This document shows, in pieces, positions 23,766-33,639 of a DNA stretch of 64,000 nt. Source of the stretch: Pirellula sp. (GTDB taxonomy: Bacteria > Planctomycetota > Planctomycetia > Pirellulales > PNKZ01); contig PNKZ01000007.1 of the NCBI GenBank assembly GCA_013822735.1, positions 62,001 through 126,000 of the forward strand, in the 5' to 3' direction. A model generated the notes under the pieces. That model worked only from the letters and a program-made list of their open reading frames with translations, searched no databases and had not been told where the DNA came from. Within the stretch, counting starts at the first letter, position 1; each line of letters opens with the position of its first letter. The translations under genes were made by a program, and so were the position numbers.

Positions 23766-25763
23766 ATGCCCTCGCGAACTTCGCATTCCCATACCGCCCG
23801 GCCGCACCAACTTGCCGCAATCGTTTTCGCTTTGATGCTCGCGGCCTCCGGGCCGGACGCTTCCGCGCAACCGCCGAAAACGGTGCGTTTGCTGACCGTC
23901 GGCAATAGTTTCTCCGGCAATGCCATGGAATACCTCGATGAACTTGTCGAGGCCGGCGGACATCGGCTGGTGCTGAAGCAGGCGAGCATCGGCGGCGCCA
24001 CCATGCAGCGTCATCTCGATCACGTAGCGGCTCATCAGAAGGACCCGAAAGCAGGCCTCTACTCCGGCGGCAAGAGCCTAGACGATCTTCTCGCCGCCGA
24101 GCCGTGGGACTTCATCACCATGCAGCAGGCGAGCATCAAGAGCCACGACGTCGCCCACTATCGCCCGTCGGCACAGCAGCTTCATGACTACATTCGCCGG
24201 CGTGCGCCCCACGCAGAAATCGTATTTCACGAGACTTGGGCCTACCGCGCCGACGACCCGCGCTTTCTAGCGAAGGAGCCGAAGGCCGGCGAGCCGCGCA
24301 CGCAACGCGCGATGTACGAAGGGCTCCGCTCTTCGTATGAAGCAGTCGGCAAGGAACTCGGCATGCGTCTAGTACCGGTCGGCGACGCCTTCATCGCCGC
24401 TGATGAAGATCCGACCTGGGGTTACAAGGTCGTCCCTCGGCCGAAGCTCGACTATCCGGCGCTACCGCCGCAGCCGCACTCGTTGCACGTCGGTTGGAAG
24501 TGGACGGAGTCGCGCGGCAAGCAAGTCCCGAGCATCGACGGCCACCATGCGAGCACGGCCGGTAAATACCTCGCGGCGTGCGTCTTCTACGAGTTTCTTT
24601 TCCAGGAGAGCCCGGTCGGCTTGAAGTTCGTCCCGCCGAAGCTCGACGCCGACTACGCACGCTTCTTGCAGGAAACGGCGCATGCCGCCGTCGCCGCGCG
24701 AAACAACATGCAGCGAGCGCCGAGTGCCGCTTCCTCATTGATGCTGGAGCGCGTCCGCGTCTCAGACGACGGTCACGGCTTCGTGCTCGCCGATTCCGGC
24801 CGATCGTTCATACCGTGGGGCTTCAACTACGATCACGACGAATCGGGCCGGCTCATCGAAGACTATTGGGATGCCGAGTGGCCCAAGGTGGAAGCCGACT
24901 TTCGCGAGATGCGAGAACTCGGAGCCAACGTCGTACGCGTGCATCTTCAGCTCGGCAAGTTTCTGGAAGCGGCCGATCGACCGAACCGACGCAGCTTGGC
25001 GCGACTTGGCGAACTACTGAAGCTGGCCGAATTGAATCAGTTGTATCTCGACCTAACGGGACTCGCCTGTTACCACAAACAGGACGTGCCTACTTGGTAC
25101 GACGCGCTTGAGGAACAAGCACGCTGGAACGCGCAGGCCGTATTCTGGGAGTCGGTCGCGAGCACCTGCGCGGGAAGCAACGCGGTATTCTGTTACGACC
25201 TGATGAACGAACCGGTGGCGCCCGGCACCTCGGGTAAGGCCGACGACTGGCTCGGCCCCGCGCTCGGGGACAAACATTTTGTGCAACGCATCGCGCTCGA
25301 AGCCCGCGGTCGTGAGCGGCACGAAATTGCCCAAGCGTGGATTAAGCAACTGGCGGCGTCGGTGCGCAAGCACGATCGTTCGCATCTGGTCACCGTCGGC
25401 CTCGTCGACTGGAGTCTCGATCGACCCGGACTCAGTTCCGGTTTCATTCCCCAGCAAGTTTGCGGGCCGCTCGATTTCGTCGCCGTGCATCTCTATCCGA
25501 AGAGCGGTAAAGTGGACGAAGCGATCGCAACGCTCCAAGGCTTCGACATCGGCAAGCCGATCGTGATCGAAGAGCTGTTCCCGCTCGCCTGCTCGGTTGC
25601 GGAACTTGACGACTTCGTGACCCGTTCGAAACCGCCGGCCGCCGGTTGGATCGGATTCTACTGGGGTAAGCGACCGGAAGATTACGGCAACACGACGATT
25701 GCCGACGCCATCACGAAGTCGTGGCTGGAGTTCTTCGTGCGCCGCGCGAAGGAGCAGCTGTAA
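23766..25763 (+). CDS. Secreted SGNH-like (DUF4886) plus GH5-like cellulase fusion
   Basis: A 665-residue exported protein (signal about residues 14-35). Residues about 40-315 form a DUF4886/SGNH-like domain: VRLLTVGNSFSGNAMEYL holds the Ser of block I, and ASTAGKYLAACVFYE ends it. Residues about 325-650 form a GH5-type barrel: GFNYDHDESGRLIEDYW, ELGANVVRVHLQLGKF, proton donor in CYDLMNEPVAPG and nucleophile in PIVIEELFPL. An esterase-like and a glycosidase-like domain in one chain suggests attack on an esterified polysaccharide; the specificity is inferred only. The frame is open upstream; ATG 23766 was chosen for the signal peptide. Confidence 0.8.
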   Translation: MPSRTSHSHTARPHQLAAIVFALMLAASGPDASAQPPKTVRLLTVGNSFSGNAMEYLDELVEAGGHRLVLKQASIGGATMQRHLDHVAAHQKDPKAGLYSGGKSLDDLLAAEPWDFITMQQASIKSHDVAHYRPSAQQLHDYIRRRAPHAEIVFHETWAYRADDPRFLAKEPKAGEPRTQRAMYEGLRSSYEAVGKELGMRLVPVGDAFIAADEDPTWGYKVVPRPKLDYPALPPQPHSLHVGWKWTESRGKQVPSIDGHHASTAGKYLAACVFYEFLFQESPVGLKFVPPKLDADYARFLQETAHAAVAARNNMQRAPSAASSLMLERVRVSDDGHGFVLADSGRSFIPWGFNYDHDESGRLIEDYWDAEWPKVEADFREMRELGANVVRVHLQLGKFLEAADRPNRRSLARLGELLKLAELNQLYLDLTGLACYHKQDVPTWYDALEEQARWNAQAVFWESVASTCAGSNAVFCYDLMNEPVAPGTSGKADDWLGPALGDKHFVQRIALEARGRERHEIAQAWIKQLAASVRKHDRSHLVTVGLVDWSLDRPGLSSGFIPQQVCGPLDFVAVHLYPKSGKVDEAIATLQGFDIGKPIVIEELFPLACSVAELDDFVTRSKPPAAGWIGFYWGKRPEDYGNTTIADAITKSWLEFFVRRAKEQL

Positions 25764-25768
25764 CGCGG

Positions 25769-26623
25769 CTACTTCACCTGCTCCGGGAAGTCTCGCTCGT
25801 AGCGCACTTTCAGCGCTGCAATATCCGCAGGCACGACGTAAATCTTGCCGCGAATCGTTTTCATCTGGCCAGGCTCAAGGCCGCCGATGCGGAAGTCGCT
25901 GTGCATGCAGGTCGCCACGCCTTGAAACAGCTCCTGATACGGCTCCCAGGCGGTCGCGAACACCATCTTTTCGTCAGCGGAGAATACGCCGCAGAGGCCG
26001 TTGCTCGGCACGAGCTTGCTCAAAGGCCGGGGGTTCACGTCGTTCCGGTCGACGTGCTTCGGCGCATACACCTGCCCCGGCACGTAGCGTGCTTCCGTGG
26101 CCCAAGGCTGCGTCGGAAGTCGCGCGAGTTTGTCGTCGAGGAAGATGAAGCACTTCGGCACGTACGAGAGCTTGTCTTCGCCGGTGAACTTATCGAGCCG
26201 CACGCACGGCTGCGCCCAATAGGCTAGCGAAGGTTTGTCCGTCGGGTTGGTCGCCGTGACACGAAAATCGACCTCGTCAGAGCCGGCCGTGATCACATGG
26301 TCGACGACCACGCCGTCGGTGAGCGTGCATCGCAGTTCAATTCTGCGACGCTCGTCGGAGGCCGACGTGACAACGGTCTTATGGCCGATGACCGTGTGCT
26401 TCACCCAGTCGGCGTCGGTCGAGCCGGGGCGGCAATACGCTTCGAGATAGTGCACTTTGATCTCGTCGCCCGGCACTCGAGCGCCGCGGATCGTGAGATA
26501 GTTCTTTTCCCACGAAATCGACAGGTCGTCGTCCTCGGCCGCTCGCAGCGTCGCGCAAGCGCCGAGCGTCCCGAGAATCGCCCAGAGCAATAGCGACGAC
26601 TTGCACATGCTTCCGCCTCGCAT
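25769..26623 (-). CDS. Exported protein of unknown function
   Basis: A 284-residue protein with a signal sequence (KSSLLLWAILGTLGACATLRA). The body is beta-rich: ISWEKNYLTIRGARVPGDEIKVHYLEAYCRPGS, RRRIELRCTLTDGVVVDHVITAGSDEVDFRVTATNPTDKPS and a late GGLEPGQMKTIRGKIYVVPADI. The layout resembles carbohydrate-binding or aldose-epimerase-like beta-sandwiches, but no catalytic motif can be assigned. It converges on the SGNH/GH5 gene with 5 bp between stops. An internal ATG at 26608 is an alternative start. Confidence 0.7.
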   Translation of the reverse strand: MRGGSMCKSSLLLWAILGTLGACATLRAAEDDDLSISWEKNYLTIRGARVPGDEIKVHYLEAYCRPGSTDADWVKHTVIGHKTVVTSASDERRRIELRCTLTDGVVVDHVITAGSDEVDFRVTATNPTDKPSLAYWAQPCVRLDKFTGEDKLSYVPKCFIFLDDKLARLPTQPWATEARYVPGQVYAPKHVDRNDVNPRPLSKLVPSNGLCGVFSADEKMVFATAWEPYQELFQGVATCMHSDFRIGGLEPGQMKTIRGKIYVVPADIAALKVRYERDFPEQVK

Positions 26624-26641
26624 GACAGTCAGAGTGGTACG

Positions 26642-26679
26642 CCGCGGGGGGGGCGATTGACACGAGCCCGCCCGCGGCT
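26642..26679 (-). terminator. GC-rich hairpin after infC
   Basis: gccgcggg (26642-26649) and cccgcggc (26672-26679) form an 8-bp stem 20 bp downstream of the infC stop. There is no T-tract. Confidence 0.35.
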
Positions 26680-26698
26680 ATCGATCGACGGCGACGAA

Positions 26699-27199
26699 CT
26701 ACTTCGGCGACATCGTGCAGATGATGCGCTTGCCCATCGTGCTCGGATTGCCTTCCAGCTTGCCGACGTCTTCCAACGACTTGATCATCTTTTCGACGAC
26801 CTTACGTCCTTCTTCCATGTGCGCGACTTCGCGCCCTTTAAACACCACGGAGATGACGACCTTGTTCTTTTCCGCCAAGAACTCGCGCGCGTGGTTCGTC
26901 TTCGTCAGCAAGTCATGCGCGTCGGTCTTCGGACGCAAACGAATTTCTTTGATCTTCGTTTGATGTGCGTGGTTCTTATGCAGTCGCTTGTTTTGTTGAT
27001 ATTTGAATTTGCCGAAATCCATGATGCGGCAAACGGGAGGGCGCTCCGTCGGCGCGACCTCGACCAGATCCAACTCGGCGTCACGGGCCATCGTCATCGC
27101 TGCCGCCGTATCCAACACTCCTAGCTGAGCTCCGTCCGCGCCAATAACACGCACCTGCGGTACACGGATTTGCTCATTCACACGCTGAGACTTTTCGAT
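26699..27199 (-). CDS. infC: Translation initiation factor IF-3, probable AUC start
   Basis: A 166-residue IF-3: N-domain RVNEQIRVPQVRVIGADGAQLGVLDTAAAM...LVEVAPTERPPVCRIMDFGKFKYQQNKR, C-domain KEIRLRPKTDAHDLLTKTNHAREFLAEKNKVVISVVFKGREVAHMEEGRK. It binds the 30S subunit and controls start-codon fidelity. No ATG or GTG precedes the conserved N-terminus. GGAGG (27208-27212) lies 8 nt before ATC 27197-27199, and the only other in-frame choice, TTG 27214, overlaps that ribosome-binding site. Non-canonical starts in infC allow IF-3 autorepression in E. coli (AUU). It follows thrS on the same strand. Confidence 0.93.
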   Translation of the reverse strand: MEKSQRVNEQIRVPQVRVIGADGAQLGVLDTAAAMTMARDAELDLVEVAPTERPPVCRIMDFGKFKYQQNKRLHKNHAHQTKIKEIRLRPKTDAHDLLTKTNHAREFLAEKNKVVISVVFKGREVAHMEEGRKVVEKMIKSLEDVGKLEGNPSTMGKRIICTMSPK

Positions 27200-27294
27200 C
27201 GCTCGGTCCTCCAATACGACAAAGAAACAAAAACACGACCAGCGCCGGCCGCAAAGCCTCCGCTCGTCGCACGTTACGAACTTCCAGCCCCGTA

Positions 27295-27324
27295 AATATC
27301 GTTCGCAATTTCAGGTGCTGTCAA
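27295..27324 (-). promoter_or_regulatory. Putative infC promoter between thrS and infC
   Basis: On the minus strand a perfect TTGACA (27319-27324) is followed after 18 nt by GATATT (27295-27300). It is about 95 nt before the infC start and suggests infC has its own promoter besides read-through from thrS. Confidence 0.4.
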
Positions 27325-27441
27325 CATTTTTCCGGGCTGCCGGTCGGAAAAACCGGCCCAACCATCCTACCACCCCTACAGTTTAGCGTTTTCGCGGCCC
27401 GACGTTCGCCGAATCCCGCGCCAAACCGAGTTTTCTTACTG

Positions 27442-29493
27442 TTAGTATTCGTTCGCCTCGGCAACCGGCGCCGCCGCCACGACCGCGGGCTTCGCGACCT
27501 GACGAATCCGCTTGGTGCGAATCTCTTCTTGGAACTTGGCCAGGGCGTCGGCCACCTTCAAGGCGCCGACGTCGCCGTCGATCCGATCGCGAATCGAAAC
27601 CGTCCCTTCTTCCATCTCGCGGCCGCCGACCACGAGCATATACGGTACCAGCCGCAGCTGCGCATCGCGGACCTTCGCGCCGATCTTCTCGGCGCGGAAG
27701 TCGCCCGTCGCGCGGAGGCCGGCCTCGCGGAGCTGTCGTTCGACTTGCTTCCCGTAGTCGTTGAACTTCTCGCTGACCGTGAGCACGCGCACTTGCTCGG
27801 GCGCCAGCCAAAGCGGGAACGCTCCGGCGAAGTGCTCGATGAGCACGCCGATGAATCGTTCCATCGAACCCAACGGCGCGCGATGGATCATGATCGGCCG
27901 GTGCGCCTGGTTGTCGGCTCCGATATATTCCAGGCCGAAGCGCTGTTCGCTCGGCAAGTTGTAGTCGAGTTGCACGGTACCGAGTTGCCATTCCCGGCCG
28001 ATACAATCGGCGACGATGAAGTCGGCCTTCGGACCGTAGAACGCCGCCTCGCCGCGCGCGATGCTCATGTGCGGCAAGTTCATACTCCGGCAAACGGCTT
28101 CCAGCTCCTTCTCGGCGCGGTCCCACACTTCGGGCGAGCCGACGTACTTGTCGCTCGTCGGATCGCGGAAGCTGAGCCGCACGCGGTAGTCTTTGAGGCC
28201 GAGCGTTTCGAGCACGAACTGAGTCATCTCCAGGCAGCCGCGGAATTCGTCGGCCACCTGATCTTCGGTGCAGAAGAGATGTGCATCGTCTTGGCAGAAG
28301 CCGCGCACGCGGGTCATGCCGTTGAGTTCGCCCGATTGCTCGAAGCGATACACGGTGCCGAACTCCGCCAAACGCACCGGCAAGTCGCGATAGCTGCGCG
28401 GCCGGCTCTTGTAGATCATGATGTGATGCGGACAGTTCATCGGCTTGAGGAGATATTCTTCCTCGTCGCCGGTGCCGCCGGCTTTGATCTTCGCCTGCGA
28501 ATCCGGGTGATCCTTCATTTTGATCGTCGGAAACTGCGCGTCGGCGTAGTACGGGTAGTGGCCCGAGATCTTGTAGAGATCGACCTTGCCGATGTTCGGA
28601 GTGTAGACCGGATCGTAGCCGCGCTTTTGCAACTCGGCTTTGACGAAGGTTTCGAGTTCGCCGCGGATCGTAGCGCCGCGCGGATGCCAGAGGATCAGGC
28701 CGCCGCCGACCAGCGGATTGATGCTGAACAAGTCGAGCTGCTTGCCGAGCACGCGATGGTCGCGACGCTTCGACTCTTCCATCTTTTGCAGATAGGCGTC
28801 GAGGTCTTCCTGCGAAAACCAGGCGGTGCCGTAGAGCCGCTGCAGCTGCTGCTTGGTCGAATCACCCTTCCAATAGGCTCCGGCCACCGACATGAGCTTG
28901 AATGCCCCGATCGCTCCGGCGGTCGGAATGTGCGGGCCGCGGCAGAGGTCGATGAATTCCCCTTGCCGGTAGAACGACACGGTCGGATGATCGGCAAGAC
29001 CGGTGCTGATGTGCTCGACCTTGAACTCTTGCTTCAAGTCGCCGACGACTTCGAGCGCCTTGGCGCGCGGCTCGACCAACCGCTCGAACGCTTCGTCTTG
29101 TTTGATGATCTTGGCCATCTCGGCCTCGATCTTGGGGAAGTCTTCTTCCGACAACTTATGCGACATCGCAAAGTCGTAGTAAAAGCCGTCGCCGGTGGTC
29201 GGGCCGAAGGCGAGTTGCACGCCGTCAAAAAGCCGCATCACGGCGCGGGCCATAATGTGCGCGCACGAGTGCCGCATCACGGCGAGCGCTTCGGCGTCTT
29301 TCTTCGTGAGCAACCGAAGTTGCACCGAGCCTTCTTCGGGGAGTTGCGTATCGACGCCGACGACTTTGCCGTCGACCACGCCGGCCAGAGCGGCCTTCGC
29401 AAGGCGCGGCCCGATGTCGAGTGCGACATCGACCACGCGAACCGGTTTCAAATAGTCTTTTACGCTGCCGTCGGGAAGTTGGACTTGGAGCAT
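27442..29493 (-). CDS. thrS: Threonyl-tRNA synthetase
   Basis: A 683-residue class II aminoacyl-tRNA synthetase that charges tRNA-Thr in the cytoplasm. Domains in order: TGS (residues 1-60), editing domain with [11 protein letters not shown] (about 74-84) and its second zinc/editing motif, catalytic core with motif 1 region ([12 protein letters not shown]), the zinc-binding MNCPHH (about 352), motif 2 region [14 protein letters not shown], motif 3 [19 protein letters not shown], and a C-terminal anticodon-binding domain. A Glu/Ala-rich tail ends the protein. It lies upstream of infC, the arrangement conserved in many bacteria; rpmI and rplT are not adjacent here. Confidence 0.97.
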   Translation of the reverse strand: MLQVQLPDGSVKDYLKPVRVVDVALDIGPRLAKAALAGVVDGKVVGVDTQLPEEGSVQLRLLTKKDAEALAVMRHSCAHIMARAVMRLFDGVQLAFGPTTGDGFYYDFAMSHKLSEEDFPKIEAEMAKIIKQDEAFERLVEPRAKALEVVGDLKQEFKVEHISTGLADHPTVSFYRQGEFIDLCRGPHIPTAGAIGAFKLMSVAGAYWKGDSTKQQLQRLYGTAWFSQEDLDAYLQKMEESKRRDHRVLGKQLDLFSINPLVGGGLILWHPRGATIRGELETFVKAELQKRGYDPVYTPNIGKVDLYKISGHYPYYADAQFPTIKMKDHPDSQAKIKAGGTGDEEEYLLKPMNCPHHIMIYKSRPRSYRDLPVRLAEFGTVYRFEQSGELNGMTRVRGFCQDDAHLFCTEDQVADEFRGCLEMTQFVLETLGLKDYRVRLSFRDPTSDKYVGSPEVWDRAEKELEAVCRSMNLPHMSIARGEAAFYGPKADFIVADCIGREWQLGTVQLDYNLPSEQRFGLEYIGADNQAHRPIMIHRAPLGSMERFIGVLIEHFAGAFPLWLAPEQVRVLTVSEKFNDYGKQVERQLREAGLRATGDFRAEKIGAKVRDAQLRLVPYMLVVGGREMEEGTVSIRDRIDGDVGALKVADALAKFQEEIRTKRIRQVAKPAVVAAAPVAEANEY

Positions 29494-29783
29494 CGGTTCC
29501 TGAGTTTCTGAATTGGTAGAGCCCGATCCGAGCGGAGGCGCGTCGATACCAAGGACGCGAGCCGACAGGTCCGCCGGGGGCTTGCCATGCGCACGTAAAG
29601 TTTAGCGAGCTACGGGTTTCGGGCAAGATCGGTTGATAACACCCGAGTTTGCTTGCCGGTGATGTCCCGTTAGCCGCAATGCGTAGCAAAGCGCGTCGTC
29701 GTGCCGGCACCGGCAACACAATTCATCGCATGCCGCATTCGCGCACTGCTGCGCTTCGCGGCTTGCGCACTTACGGTACGCTT

Positions 29784-31856
29784 CTAGAGCAGCTTCGTCA
29801 GTTCTTTGGTGATCGCTTCCAGGCCGACGATGGGGGCTTGGCAGGTGAAGTTTTCGCAGATGTAGAGCGCGGGCTTGCCGGCGACCGGTTGTTTGCCGGC
29901 GAGGAGGCCTGCGAGCAACTCCGACTTGCCGGTGTTTGGGACGGCCGCCACAACTTGATGTGGGCGAAATTGGCGACGGAGGATGCGTAAGACTTCGTCG
30001 CGCGAAGCGGCGTCGGGCGCCGCGACGACAAGTTCTTGCGTGGGGCCAAGCCAGAGATCGAGCGCGAGCATCGATTGTCCGACTGCCGTGGGGGCACGTT
30101 CGAAGAGGTCGCCGAGCGACTTGAGCCCTCGCTCCGCGGCGGCGACGTACTTCTCAATGCCGGTGAGTTTTCCCAAGCGCACGAGCACCGCCAGGGCCAT
30201 GCCGGTGCCGCTCGGGGTGGCGTTGTCGTACACGTCTTTATTGCGGGCGATCAGTTCTTCGTGGTCGTCGGCCGTATAGAAGAAGCCGCCGGAGGTTTTG
30301 TCGGCAAAGCGATCGAGCATCACGTCGCAGAGCGCTCCGGCTTCGTTGATCCAGCGGGCGTCGAAGTCGGCTTCGTAGAGCGAGACGAGCGCGTTGGCGA
30401 GGCAGGCGTAGTCGTCGAGGTAGCCGTCGAACTTCGCTTGGCCGTGGCGGTAGGCGTGGAGCAACCGACCGTCGGGCTTGCGAAGTTTCGTCAGAATGAA
30501 ATCGGCCGCCTTCTGCGCGGCGGCCAAGTATCGCGGCTCATCGAGCGCGCCCGAGGCCGCGGCCATGGCGTCGATCATCAGACCGTTCCAAGATACGAGC
30601 ACCTTGTCGTCGAGGCCCGGCGGGATGCGTTTCTTGCGAACTGCTAACAGCTTCGTGCGCGCGGCGGCGAGTCGACTCTGCAAATCGGCGATTTCCAAAT
30701 CGAGCGAACGTGCTACGTCGGCGAGCTTGCGCGGGAGGTTCGGAATGCTGCGGCCGGGGTGTTCCTCGACTTCGAAGTTGCCGGCGGTCGTGATGTCGTA
30801 CGCCGTATTGAAGAGCTTGGCGTCTTCGGCTCCGAGCACCGCGTCGATTTCCTTCACCGTCCAAACGTAATACTTTCCTTCCTCTCCTTCGCTATCGGCG
30901 TCGAGCGTGCTGAAGAAACCGCCGTCCGCGTCGGTCATGTCGCCGAGGATGAAATCGAGCGTTTCGCGAATGGTACGGGCGTACTCTTCGCGGCCGGTCG
31001 CTTGATAGGCCTCAACGAGCGCGCCGGTAAGCAGGGCGTTGTCGTAGAGCATCTTCTCGAAGTGCGGCACCAGCCAGCGGGCATCGGTGCTATAGCGATG
31101 GAAGCCGCCCGCGAGTTGATCGTAGATGCCGCCGCCGATCATCTTGTCGAGCGTAAACGTCACCATTTCCCGGGCCGCCGCTTTACCGCTGCGCTGCGCA
31201 ACGCGAAGCAGCACGCGCATATCCATCGGGTGCGGGAATTTTGGTGCAGCGCCGAAGCCCCCTTCGCGCAAATCGAAATTACGCGCGAGCGCCGCTTCGA
31301 CGGCCGTGACGGTCGCCACGGAGAGCTTGGTATCGCTCGGGCCGGTACCTGCCGAGCCGACGACCTTGAGATGGTCGGTGAGTTGCTTCGCCTGATCGAA
31401 GAGCGCTTCGCGGCGATTCTTCCAAGCGTCAAGCACCGCATCGAGCACGGCGTCGAATCCCGGCATGCCGCGCGCGGCTTTGGGAGGCCAATAGGTGCCG
31501 CCGTAAAACGGTTGCTTCTCCGGCGTGAGAAACACCGACATCGGCCAACCGCCCCGGCCGGTGAGGCTTTGCACGGCATTCATGTAGATTTGATCGATGT
31601 CGGGCCGCTCTTCGCGATCGACCTTCACGCTGATGAAGTTGTCGTTGAGCTTCTTGGCGATCTCAGCGTTCTCGAAGCTCTCGTGCTCCATGACGTGGCA
31701 CCAATGACACGCCGAGTAGCCGACGGAGAGGAACACCGGCCGTTCGAGCTTCTTCGCCGCTGCAAAGGCTTCCGCGCCCCAAGGGTACCAATCGACCGGG
31801 TTGTTCTGATGCTGAAGGAGGTACGGACTCGTTTCCTTCGCGAGGCGATTGGCCAT
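29784..31856 (-). CDS. DUF255 thioredoxin-like/glycosidase-fold protein (YyaL type)
   Basis: A 690-residue protein. The N-terminal thioredoxin fold (about 1-160) has [20 protein letters not shown] and the CxxC-type motif [16 protein letters not shown] (Cys about residues 50 and 53). The remaining about 500 residues form the (alpha/alpha)6 barrel typical of the family ([52 protein letters not shown]). Related proteins include human SPATA20 and bacterial YyaL; the biochemical role is unknown. It follows panB by 22 bp on the same strand, so an operon is likely. Confidence 0.92.
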   Translation of the reverse strand: MANRLAKETSPYLLQHQNNPVDWYPWGAEAFAAAKKLERPVFLSVGYSACHWCHVMEHESFENAEIAKKLNDNFISVKVDREERPDIDQIYMNAVQSLTGRGGWPMSVFLTPEKQPFYGGTYWPPKAARGMPGFDAVLDAVLDAWKNRREALFDQAKQLTDHLKVVGSAGTGPSDTKLSVATVTAVEAALARNFDLREGGFGAAPKFPHPMDMRVLLRVAQRSGKAAAREMVTFTLDKMIGGGIYDQLAGGFHRYSTDARWLVPHFEKMLYDNALLTGALVEAYQATGREEYARTIRETLDFILGDMTDADGGFFSTLDADSEGEEGKYYVWTVKEIDAVLGAEDAKLFNTAYDITTAGNFEVEEHPGRSIPNLPRKLADVARSLDLEIADLQSRLAAARTKLLAVRKKRIPPGLDDKVLVSWNGLMIDAMAAASGALDEPRYLAAAQKAADFILTKLRKPDGRLLHAYRHGQAKFDGYLDDYACLANALVSLYEADFDARWINEAGALCDVMLDRFADKTSGGFFYTADDHEELIARNKDVYDNATPSGTGMALAVLVRLGKLTGIEKYVAAAERGLKSLGDLFERAPTAVGQSMLALDLWLGPTQELVVAAPDAASRDEVLRILRRQFRPHQVVAAVPNTGKSELLAGLLAGKQPVAGKPALYICENFTCQAPIVGLEAITKELTKLL

Positions 31857-31878
31857 TTTTGTCGTCCAAGAAAACAGA

Positions 31879-32682
31879 CTACTTGAACTGTTGATCCGGC
31901 CCCGGAAATCGTCCGGCGCGAACGTCGGCGGAAAAAGCCTCAGCCGCTTGCTTGATCACGGAGCGGAGGTCGGCGTAGGGCTTCACGAAACGCGGCACGT
32001 AGCCGGAGGTGAGGCCGAGCATGTCGTTGGTCACAAGGACTTGACCGTCGCAGCCTGCGCCGGCGCCGATGCCGATGGTCGGCACCTTGAGTCGCGCGGT
32101 GATATCCGTGGCGAGATCGGCCGGAATGCACTCGAGCAACACGCAGAACGCGCCGGCCTGTTCGGCTTCGTGGGCCTCGCGGAGGAGCCGATCGTGATCG
32201 CGCTGCACTTTATAGCCGCCCAGCAGGTGGACATTCTGCGGACGCAAGCCGCAATGGGCGACGACGGGAATGCCTGCCGACGTGAGGGCCCCGATGATTT
32301 CTGCCTGATCGGCGCCCCCTTCGAGCTTCACGGCCTGACACCGCGTTTCTTTGAGGATGCGGCCGGCGTTCTCGACGGCCTTGTACCGCCCAAGATGGTT
32401 ACTCGGAAACGGCATATCGACGATGGTCAGGGCCCGCTGCACGGCCCGGCCGACCATCTCGGCGTGGTAGATCATTTCGTCGAGCGTGACGGGGAGCGTC
32501 GTCGCATGCCCCTGCACGACCATCGACATACTGTCGCCCACGAGGAGGGCGTCGACCCCCGTTTCGTCGAGTAATTGGGCCATTGTGTAGTCGTAAGCCG
32601 TGAGCATGGTGATCTTGCGCTGGGCATGCTTGAGCGCCATGAATTTCGGCACGGTCAGGCGTTCGGCGGCGGGATTGCTCAT
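31879..32682 (-). CDS. panB: 3-methyl-2-oxobutanoate hydroxymethyltransferase
   Basis: A 267-residue enzyme of pantothenate/CoA synthesis that transfers a hydroxymethyl group from methylene-tetrahydrofolate to 2-oxoisovalerate. Motifs are [37 protein letters not shown] (about 22-58) with metal-binding Asp residues, [26 protein letters not shown] and [22 protein letters not shown]. Length is normal. The open frame runs further upstream, but ATG 32682 matches the family start. panC is not next to it. Confidence 0.96.
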   Translation of the reverse strand: MSNPAAERLTVPKFMALKHAQRKITMLTAYDYTMAQLLDETGVDALLVGDSMSMVVQGHATTLPVTLDEMIYHAEMVGRAVQRALTIVDMPFPSNHLGRYKAVENAGRILKETRCQAVKLEGGADQAEIIGALTSAGIPVVAHCGLRPQNVHLLGGYKVQRDHDRLLREAHEAEQAGAFCVLLECIPADLATDITARLKVPTIGIGAGAGCDGQVLVTNDMLGLTSGYVPRFVKPYADLRSVIKQAAEAFSADVRAGRFPGPDQQFK

Positions 32683-32888
32683 CGTGGCTCGGCGGCAAAG
32701 TCGGGGTGCGAGGAAACGTCGTGCTGAAGCCATTGTGCGTCGCAACGCGCCAATCGGCAACCGCCGAACGGGGCAGCGACGTTCCGCAGGGAAAATGGTT
32801 GGAAACCATACCGATGCGGCGTTATGTTGAAGGCGGTCGCATGCCGCCCCATACACTTGGCCTCAGACATTGCACGGAGACTCGCCCC

Positions 32889-33533
32889 ATGATTCGTCGT
32901 TTCGTCGTTGCGATTTGCGCTCTTTCTTCCCTCGGCATTGCGGCGAACAACGCATCGGCGCAAAAGGGATCGGCAGTCTCCATTAAGGGGAAGGTCGCGC
33001 AGGTCGTGCCGCAGGGAATTCTGGTTCAAGGCGACGATAACAAGAAGTACGCGCTCGGCTTCACCCCGAAGAGCAAAGTAACCATGTCCGGTACCGCGGG
33101 GGCCGACTACCTGGCGCCGGGGATGTTTGTGCAGTTTGAAGTCGATGTCGACGATTCGGGCAAGCCGACGAAGGAAGTCGGCAAGCTTTCCATCACGGAA
33201 CAATCGGCCATCAACGTACCGGGCATCTCCAGCACGGCGGGCCCCGACGCGAAGCCTGGTGCGGCCGGTACGTACTTAGTGCGCGGCACCGTGCGGGCCA
33301 ACAAGGCGGGTACGCTCACCGTTGCCGCCGGCAGCAAGACCATGACGGTTTCCATGAGCGGCTCGATGAGTATTCCGGTCTCTAACAGCAACTGGCAAAT
33401 GGCGCAGCCCGGCGACAGCATCTCGGGCGACGCGCAGGCCTTTGCCCAGCCGAACTCCGATGTGACCCCGGCCATGGCCGAGCGCATCGAGATCAAGGCC
33501 GTGATGCCGATTCAAAAGAAGAAGGGGCGCTAA
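32889..33533 (+). CDS. Exported protein of unknown function
   Basis: A 214-residue protein with a signal peptide (RRFVVAICALSSLGIAANNASAQ). The body appears beta-rich with repeated short OB-like stretches (GKVAQVVPQGILVQGDDNKKYALGF; YLVRGTVRANKAGTLTVAAGSKTMTVSM) and ends with a basic KKKGR. Probably periplasmic. No known family recognised. It converges on the M48 peptidase gene across a 106-bp gap containing two hairpins. Confidence 0.7.
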   Translation: MIRRFVVAICALSSLGIAANNASAQKGSAVSIKGKVAQVVPQGILVQGDDNKKYALGFTPKSKVTMSGTAGADYLAPGMFVQFEVDVDDSGKPTKEVGKLSITEQSAINVPGISSTAGPDAKPGAAGTYLVRGTVRANKAGTLTVAAGSKTMTVSMSGSMSIPVSNSNWQMAQPGDSISGDAQAFAQPNSDVTPAMAERIEIKAVMPIQKKKGR

Positions 33534-33550
33534 GCGATTCTTGCTTAGTC

Positions 33551-33617
33551 GCCGCGGCCACGCGGCGAAATCCGCGCACGACGATTAAAGCTGCGTCCCC
33601 GGTCGTGGCCGACCGGG
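33551..33617. terminator. Two hairpins between convergent genes
   Basis: gccgcg/cgcggc at 33551-33566 and cccggtcg/cgaccggg at 33598-33617. Both are GC-rich stems without T-tracts, placed between the 214-aa protein and the M48 gene. Confidence 0.4.
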
Positions 33618-33639
33618 CTAAGCATTCGTTGTGCAACTT

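Noticed and set aside
26624-26698. rpmI/rplT expected after infC
   Set aside because: No ribosomal protein L35 or L20 sequence is seen; the space downstream of infC is a 75-bp gap, then an unrelated exported protein.
27529-29511. 660-residue plus-strand ORF
   Set aside because: It is antisense to thrS, whose domains and motifs are complete. High GC at third positions produces such mirror frames, and the translated sequence has no recognisable fold.
30759-31886. 375-residue plus-strand ORF
   Set aside because: It is antisense to the DUF255 protein; the minus-strand protein has conserved motifs and normal length.
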